A stretch of DNA of 5,000 nt from Nonlabens sp. MB-3u-79. GTDB taxonomy: Bacteria; Bacteroidota; Bacteroidia; Flavobacteriales; Flavobacteriaceae. The position numbers were made by a program, and so were the translations under genes. Below the pieces are notes generated by a model. The model ran no database searches. It was not told the origin of the DNA and was given only the letters and a program-made list of their open reading frames with translations. The DNA lies in NCBI RefSeq assembly GCF_002831625.1, contig NZ_CP025116.1, forward strand, positions 1,495,001-1,500,000. The letters run 5' to 3'. Shown one piece after another: positions 1-5,000 of the stretch. Numbering within the stretch: position 1 is the first letter of the stretch; the number at the start of each line of letters is the position of its first letter.

Positions 1-46
1 GTAATGTCATAGCCGAGTGATACTAATTACCCGTAAGCTTAGGTAT
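1..46 (+). rRNA. 23S rRNA, 3' end only (upstream operon)
   Basis: This is the last ~46 nt of a large-subunit rRNA whose body lies left of the window. The stretch GCCGAGTGATACTAATTACC followed by CGTAAGCTTAGG matches the conserved 3' end of Bacteroidota 23S rRNA. GCTTA at 37-41 is the 3' strand of helix H1; it is complementary to TAAGC at 3822-3826, the 5' end of the second 23S gene in this window, which supports the assignment and shows that the two copies agree. The mature 3' end is placed by analogy with E. coli and is good to a few bases. Confidence 0.93.
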
Positions 47-62
47 TCATTCCTTTTTTTAT

Positions 63-90
63 TTACTTGTTTATATTTTCAATATGTCAA
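63..90 (+). other. 3' arm of 23S rRNA processing stem
   Basis: This stretch of the 23S-5S spacer is complementary to the 5' flank of the second 23S gene at 3713-3741. Bases 76-90 pair perfectly with 3713-3727 (15 bp). After one mismatch, 73-74 pair with 3729-3730, and after a one-base bulge at T3731, 63-72 pair with 3732-3741 (10 bp, one G-U). A stem closing the 23S precursor for cleavage by RNase III is a general bacterial feature. That this stem serves it is inference, because the partner arm of this particular operon is outside the window. Confidence 0.75.
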
Positions 91-104
91 CTTATACAGT
101 TGAC
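86..104 (+). repeat. Small hairpin in the 23S-5S spacer
   Basis: GTCAACT (86-92) and AGTTGAC (98-104) form a perfect 7-bp stem with a 5-nt loop. Its 5' side shares bases 86-90 with the 23S processing arm, so the two structures cannot form together. It could cap the 5S precursor after the 23S stem has been cut, or be incidental. No function is shown by the sequence alone. Confidence 0.5.
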
Positions 105-123
105 TTTATGTCAGCTGAACCAT

Positions 124-231
124 TAAGGTGGTTATAGCGATGGGGCTCACCTCTTACCTTTCCGAACAGAGAAGTTAAGCCCATTTGCGCAGATGGTACT
201 GCTATTTGTGGGAGAGTATGTCGCCGCCTTC
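124..231 (+). rRNA. rrf: 5S ribosomal RNA
   Basis: This is a complete 5S rRNA of about 108 nt, a component of the large subunit's central protuberance. The terminal helix is visible: AAGGTGG (125-131) pairs with CCGCCTT (224-230), with one G-U. The conserved loop-B and helix-III stretch CCGAACAGAGAAGTTAAGC lies at 162-180, and the GGTACTGC and GGGAGAGTA segments of the 3' half follow as in other Bacteroidota 5S genes. It lies about 77 nt after the 23S end and directly before a terminator, so it is the last gene of the upstream operon. The ends are estimated from the terminal helix and may be off by one or two bases. Confidence 0.95.
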
Positions 232-236
232 TTTTG

Positions 237-267
237 AACCCTTGTCCTAACGGATGAGGGTTTTTTT
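237..267 (+). terminator. Intrinsic terminator of the upstream rRNA operon
   Basis: Bases 237-247 pair with 252-262 in an uninterrupted 11-bp stem (two G-U pairs) closed by the 4-nt loop TAAC. The T-run continues to 267, giving seven consecutive T at 261-267. It begins five bases after the 5S rRNA, the expected place for the end of an rRNA transcript. It is the clearest intrinsic terminator in the window. Confidence 0.92.
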
Positions 268-299
268 ATACCCCAAATCTAAAATATAATGCTGCAAAT

Positions 300-319
300 G
301 AACCCTATAAATAGGGTTC
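300..319. repeat. Inverted repeat after the rRNA terminator
   Basis: GAACCCTAT (300-308) and ATAGGGTTC (311-319) are perfectly complementary across two A residues. The first seven bases, GAACCCT, are the same as those at the foot of the terminator at 236-242. No T-run follows, so it does not qualify as a second intrinsic terminator. It may be a decayed backup terminator or a 3'-end-stabilising hairpin for read-through transcripts. Confidence 0.5.
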
Positions 320-854
320 CAATAGTTGTTATTTTACTCTCTGTAACAATTCCATCTTATTAGAGCGACTATTAGGTTAGGAATTAGATATACGAGTTCA
401 GCTTTGATACTGTATATTTTTAAGATTTCGCCTTTTGTAACTAGTTTACACTATAAGTCAACACGACCTTTTCTATTCCCTTCCTGTAAGACAAATTAAA
501 CTTTAAATAGGAAGTTCTAGATTTATGTAGAATCAGCTTTGCATAATTGAGATCTGTTCCATCCTTCATGCAGATGCTGTACTTCTAATTTAGATCTGAA
601 CTCAAATCTGAATATTGTTGAGATTTCATTCAAGTTTAGAACAAGCGATAGACCCTTTTTTATTAGTCTTAAACTTTAAGATTGTAATGACACGATTAAA
701 TCATCTTGTTGTTAAAATGATAGTGCTTTAAGGGAGTATATGTTCTCAAGGTACTGCTATTCTTATGCATAAGTCATATAATAAAAATTAATATTAATAA
801 GAAGGTATATTGATGTTGTGCTTAGTTATATGAATTACTTAGAAAGGGTTAAAG

Positions 855-879
855 CTTTAGGTCATATATCAGCCTAAAG
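855..879. repeat. Stem-loop in the inter-operon spacer
   Basis: CTTTAGG (855-861) pairs perfectly with CCTAAAG (873-879), and T862 can pair with G872, leaving a 9-nt loop. No T-run follows and no gene flanks it, so neither a terminator nor an attenuator is supported. Role unknown. Confidence 0.35.
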
Positions 880-1500
880 GGGAACCGTCAAGAGTACTTT
901 ACTCGTTGTTCAAGTTATCTTTTATTTGCGTTTATTGATGAAAATTTTTATCGTCACCAAATTAGGTGTGAGTATCTATTTCAGTTTATTCAATTTTAGA
1001 ATTATTTATTATCATTTTAATGGTTATTTGGAAGGAGGTCTTATGGTTTCCAGGTGACCTTTTATATAGTTTAGAAGTGGTCTTTCTCAAGACTTCATAT
1101 TTTGTATTTTAGAATTTAGGTCTTGGTAGTTGTTTTAAAATAGCTGGATTTTATATATTATCACAACATTATAAGAGAACTTGTGCTTTATCAACTTGGT
1201 TTTGTTATTACCGCACAGGTAATCAAACAGAAAAAACACAACTAATCCATTTGTATTTAGTAATCGTGTTAGCACTTTCGGCTATTTTAATGTTTTGAGG
1301 GTACAGGTATTTATGGAGCAGTTATAATGTTGTTGCAGAGGCGAAGGTGTCGTAGGTAGGGTTTGGAGGGTTATTTGATTAGGGAACAAAATAATTTATA
1401 ACATTAAATAGCTGTAAATGAGCTTATTGTTTTTCACTTCCATTTATTTTCATTTTTTATCATTAAAAAGTTTGGTTGGTAACAGATAGTGTCTGTATAT

Positions 1501-1533
1501 TTGCACCCGCTAAGGAAAACAGGTATATGTTTA
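1501..1533 (+). promoter_or_regulatory. Candidate promoter of the downstream rRNA operon
   Basis: TTG at 1501-1503 (within TTTG 1500-1503) is followed after 22 nt by TATGTTTA at 1526-1533. This matches the Bacteroidota housekeeping promoter pattern TTG ... TAnnTTTG at all positions except the final G, with spacing in the range reported for Flavobacterium. It lies upstream of the boxA-like leader element at 1623, as a promoter for that transcript must. In DNA this AT-rich, such a near match is expected by chance now and then, so the call is tentative. It would imply a leader of roughly 230 nt before 16S. Confidence 0.35.
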
Positions 1534-1622
1534 ACGAGGCAAATGTTCTTCAAAAAGGCTAAAAAATCAACAATGAAATCGTGAAGTTTTCTTGTAAGAT
1601 TTTAGTTTTAGATTTTGAAGAT

Positions 1623-1639
1623 GTTCATTGAGATATTGA
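1623..1639 (+). promoter_or_regulatory. boxA-like antitermination element, 16S leader
   Basis: The 17-nt motif GTTCATTGAGATATTGA is repeated with one change (G1632 to C3717) at 3708-3724 in the 16S-23S spacer. It resembles E. coli rRNA boxA (GCTCTTTAACA), which also occurs once in the leader and once in the spacer and binds NusB and ribosomal protein S10 to prevent premature termination. A related TTCTTTGACATATTG element commonly precedes Bacteroidota rRNA genes. Duplication at both positions is seen in the sequence; the antitermination role is inferred from the family resemblance. Confidence 0.6.
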
Positions 1640-1657
1640 TTGACAGCACAAATTAAA

Positions 1658-1679
1658 GTTATCACTTTAAAGTGATAAC
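1658..1679. repeat. Perfect 22-bp palindrome in the 16S leader
   Basis: The 22 bases are fully self-complementary about the centre 1668/1669, with half-site GTTATCACTTT. They lie exactly 18 nt downstream of the boxA-like motif; in the 16S-23S spacer a hairpin also begins exactly 18 nt after the second copy. If transcribed, it folds into a hairpin of about 9 bp with a small loop, just outside the 16S processing stem. A dimeric repressor or activator site on DNA is an alternative reading. The palindrome is certain; its role is not. Confidence 0.7.
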
Positions 1680-1691
1680 AATAGTTATATA

Positions 1692-1742
1692 ATAAATATA
1701 GATAAGCACAATGCTAATTAAGTAGTTTCTAAAAAGCATCAT
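1692..1742 (+). other. 5' arm of 16S rRNA processing stem
   Basis: This leader segment pairs with 3327-3373 beyond the 16S 3' end. Bases 1698-1710 pair with 3355-3367 (13 bp, two G-U). After a 3-nt bulge (1711-1713), 1714-1724 pair with 3344-3354 (11 bp, one G-U) and 1725-1728 continue weakly with 3340-3343. After an internal loop, 1736-1742 pair with 3327-3333. Bases 1692-1696 can add five A-T pairs with 3369-3373. Such a stem looping out 16S is cut by RNase III in well-studied bacteria; applying that here is inference. Confidence 0.75.
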
Positions 1743-1769
1743 ATATTAAATGATCTTTAAAAAGATTCG

Positions 1770-3296
<1,527 letters not shown>

Positions 3297-3326
3297 TGGA
3301 GTTTCTGAAATAATGAAACTACAAGA

Positions 3327-3373
3327 GTGATGTAATGCAGAGTTACTTAGTTAGTGTGTTTATTTATTTTTAT
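3327..3373 (+). other. 3' arm of 16S rRNA processing stem
   Basis: This stretch, starting about 30 nt after the 16S 3' end, is complementary to 1692-1742. The strongest block is TACTTAGTTAG (3344-3354) against CTAATTAAGTA (1714-1724), and it continues outward as 3355-3367 against 1698-1710. Placement on both sides of 16S at short distance is what a 16S precursor stalk needs. A local hairpin, AGTTTC (3300-3305) with GAAACT (3315-3320), lies between the mature end and the stem. Confidence 0.75.
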
Positions 3374-3424
3374 ATTAAGAATTGTCAATTAAGAGAAGCC
3401 GCGAGGTTTTGTTCAATGATTTAG

Positions 3425-3498
3425 AGTCTCATAGCTCAGCTGGTTAGAGCGCTACACTGATAATGTAGAGGTCGGCAGTTCGAGTCTGCCTGGGACTA
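3425..3498 (+). tRNA. tRNA-Ile (GAT)
   Basis: This is a 74-nt tRNA in the 16S-23S spacer that delivers isoleucine to AUC/AUU codons. The acceptor stem AGTCTCA (3425-3431) pairs with TGGGACT (3491-3497), including one G-U, and the discriminator is A3498. The anticodon stem CTACA/TGTAG closes the loop CTGATAA, with anticodon GAT at 3459-3461. The D-arm GCTC...GAGC and the T-arm with TTCGAGT are intact. The 3' CCA is not encoded (CT follows), so it must be added by nucleotidyltransferase. An Ile-Ala pair in the spacer is a standard bacterial rRNA operon layout. Eight T residues follow directly (3500-3507). Confidence 0.97.
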
Positions 3499-3507
3499 CT
3501 TTTTTTT

Positions 3508-3520
3508 GTGGTTTTGCCAC
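3508..3520 (+). repeat. Small hairpin between the two spacer tRNAs
   Basis: GTGGT (3508-3512) pairs with GCCAC (3516-3520) across a TTT loop, and T3507-A3521 can extend it. It lies ten bases after tRNA-Ile, at the end of an eight-T run. It could mark a cleavage point separating the tRNAs. The rest of the inter-tRNA spacer (3521-3612) is AT-rich and I see nothing else in it. Confidence 0.35.
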
Positions 3521-3612
3521 ATTTGTTCATTTAAAATAATTAGGAAACTTTAGATGTTGAGGATTATATTCCATATTCATAATTTTGAATTAATTTTCTA
3601 AATTTCTGAAAT

Positions 3613-3686
3613 GGGGGATTAGCTCAGCTGGCTAGAGCGCCTGCCTTGCACGCAGGAGGTCATCGGTTCGACTCCGATATTCTCCA
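3613..3686 (+). tRNA. tRNA-Ala (TGC)
   Basis: This is a 74-nt tRNA that delivers alanine to GCN codons. The acceptor stem GGGGGAT (3613-3619) pairs with ATTCTCC (3679-3685). Pair 3-70 is G3615-U3683, the G3:U70 wobble that is the main identity element for alanyl-tRNA synthetase. The anticodon stem CCTGC/GCAGG encloses CTTGCAC, with anticodon TGC at 3647-3649. The T-arm ATCGGTTCGACTCCGAT is intact and the discriminator is A3686. CGA follows instead of CCA, so CCA is added after transcription. It is co-transcribed with 16S, tRNA-Ile and 23S. Confidence 0.97.
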
Positions 3687-3707
3687 CGAGTGTATTTATA
3701 CACAAAC

Positions 3708-3741
3708 GTTCATTGACATATTGAAAAGATTAAACGAGTAA
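3708..3741 (+). promoter_or_regulatory. Spacer boxA-like element and 5' arm of 23S stem
   Basis: Bases 3708-3724 (GTTCATTGACATATTGA) repeat the leader element at 1623-1639 with 16 of 17 positions identical. Bases 3713-3741 also form the 5' arm of the 23S processing stem, complementary to 63-90 behind the upstream 23S copy: 15 perfect pairs, one mismatch, two pairs, a bulged T3731, then ten pairs. The motif therefore sits where both antitermination (Nus factor binding) and RNase III processing would act. The repeat and pairing are visible; both roles are inferred from other bacteria. Confidence 0.65.
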
Positions 3742-3742
3742 C

Positions 3743-3758
3743 GTAGATTAATTTCTAC
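3743..3758 (+). repeat. Hairpin following the spacer boxA-like element
   Basis: GTAGA (3743-3747) pairs with TCTAC (3754-3758) around a 6-nt AT loop. It starts 18 nt after the end of the boxA-like repeat, the same offset as the palindrome in the 16S leader. The stem is short but the position is suggestive. Confidence 0.4.
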
Positions 3759-3783
3759 ATTATAAAAGTAAAATAAAATAGGT

Positions 3784-3811
3784 TTTTACTCCATATCGTT
3801 GTGGGGTAAAA
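3784..3811 (+). repeat. Hairpin just upstream of 23S rRNA
   Basis: TTTTACTCC (3784-3792) pairs with GGGGTAAAA (3803-3811), nine pairs with one T-G, closing a 10-nt loop. It lies between the 23S processing arm and the mature 23S 5' end, within the precursor that is trimmed away. It probably helps shape the final maturation region. Confidence 0.5.
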
Positions 3812-3818
3812 TTGAATA

Positions 3819-5000
<1,182 letters not shown>

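Larger units (their letters stand above)
268..1500. other. Gene-free AT-rich spacer between two rRNA operons
   Basis: About 1.2 kb without a supportable gene. Stop codons are dense in all six frames, and no frame carries an ATG-started reading frame of 60 codons or more. I recognise no tRNA, transposase, CRISPR or attachment site here. It does hold several short inverted repeats (300-319, 667-681, 855-879, 1033-1063, 1207-1223). One + strand frame, 972 to 1352, has only two internal stops (TAG 1110, TGA 1296) and a hydrophobic translation, so it may be a decayed membrane-protein gene. I cannot name a family for it. The spacer looks like decayed or non-selected DNA, perhaps with the rRNA promoter region at its right end. 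Confidence 0.75.

Noticed and set aside
337..450. 38-codon open stretch on the - strand
   Set aside because: This length is expected by chance in DNA with this base composition, and it has no start codon or recognisable family.
667..681. Inverted repeat TCTTAAACTTTAAGA
   Set aside because: It is AT-rich with a one-base centre, has no gene nearby and no T-run after it; it could easily be chance.
1032..1045. AAGGAGGT followed by ATG, resembling a strong ribosome binding site
   Set aside because: The ATG is only 3 nt away and the frame stops after four codons. The purine run is also part of a hairpin.
938..1057. Small + strand frame of 39 codons beginning MKIFIVTKLGVSIYF
   Set aside because: It is too short and has no ribosome-binding or context support. 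It overlaps the longer stop-poor frame in another phase, and both cannot be trusted.
1640..1693. TTGACA (1640-1645) and TATAAT (1688-1693) as a sigma-70-type promoter
   Set aside because: The spacing is far too long, Bacteroidota housekeeping promoters use TTG/TAnnTTTG, and both lie downstream of the boxA-like leader element.

Overview
The window lies inside ribosomal RNA territory of a Bacteroidota bacterium, most probably a member of the Flavobacteriaceae. The 16S rRNA has the signature stretches of that group, for example the AGGGCTTAAATG and TCTTCGGACAATTTGCAAGG segments and the GGAACACCTCC 3' end. The non-rRNA DNA is very AT-rich. Genus cannot be fixed by eye.

Two rRNA operons sit head to tail on the + strand. 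The upstream one contributes only the last ~46 nt of its 23S rRNA, a ~77-nt spacer, a complete 5S rRNA and a strong intrinsic terminator (237-267). A stretch of about 1.2 kb (268-1500) follows in which I see no credible intact gene, only several small inverted repeats and one possible decayed reading frame. The downstream operon begins with a leader (candidate promoter 1501-1533, boxA-like element 1623-1639, 22-bp palindrome 1658-1679). It continues with a complete 16S rRNA (~1770-3296), a spacer carrying tRNA-Ile(GAT) and tRNA-Ala(TGC), and the first ~1,180 nt of 23S rRNA, which runs off the right edge within domain II.

The flanking DNA can be read as precursor-rRNA structure. Sequences on both sides of the 16S gene (1692-1742 and 3327-3373) pair into a long processing stem. 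The 5' flank of the 23S gene (3713-3741) pairs over about 27 bp with the 3' flank of the upstream operon's 23S gene (63-90), as expected if both operons share the same 23S processing stalk. The boxA-like motif occurs both in the leader and in the 16S-23S spacer, each time followed after exactly 18 nt by a hairpin.

No protein-coding gene is supported anywhere. Open frames inside the 16S and 23S genes are fortuitous. I found no novel biological system; the points worth a second look concern rRNA antitermination, processing and the unusual tandem arrangement.
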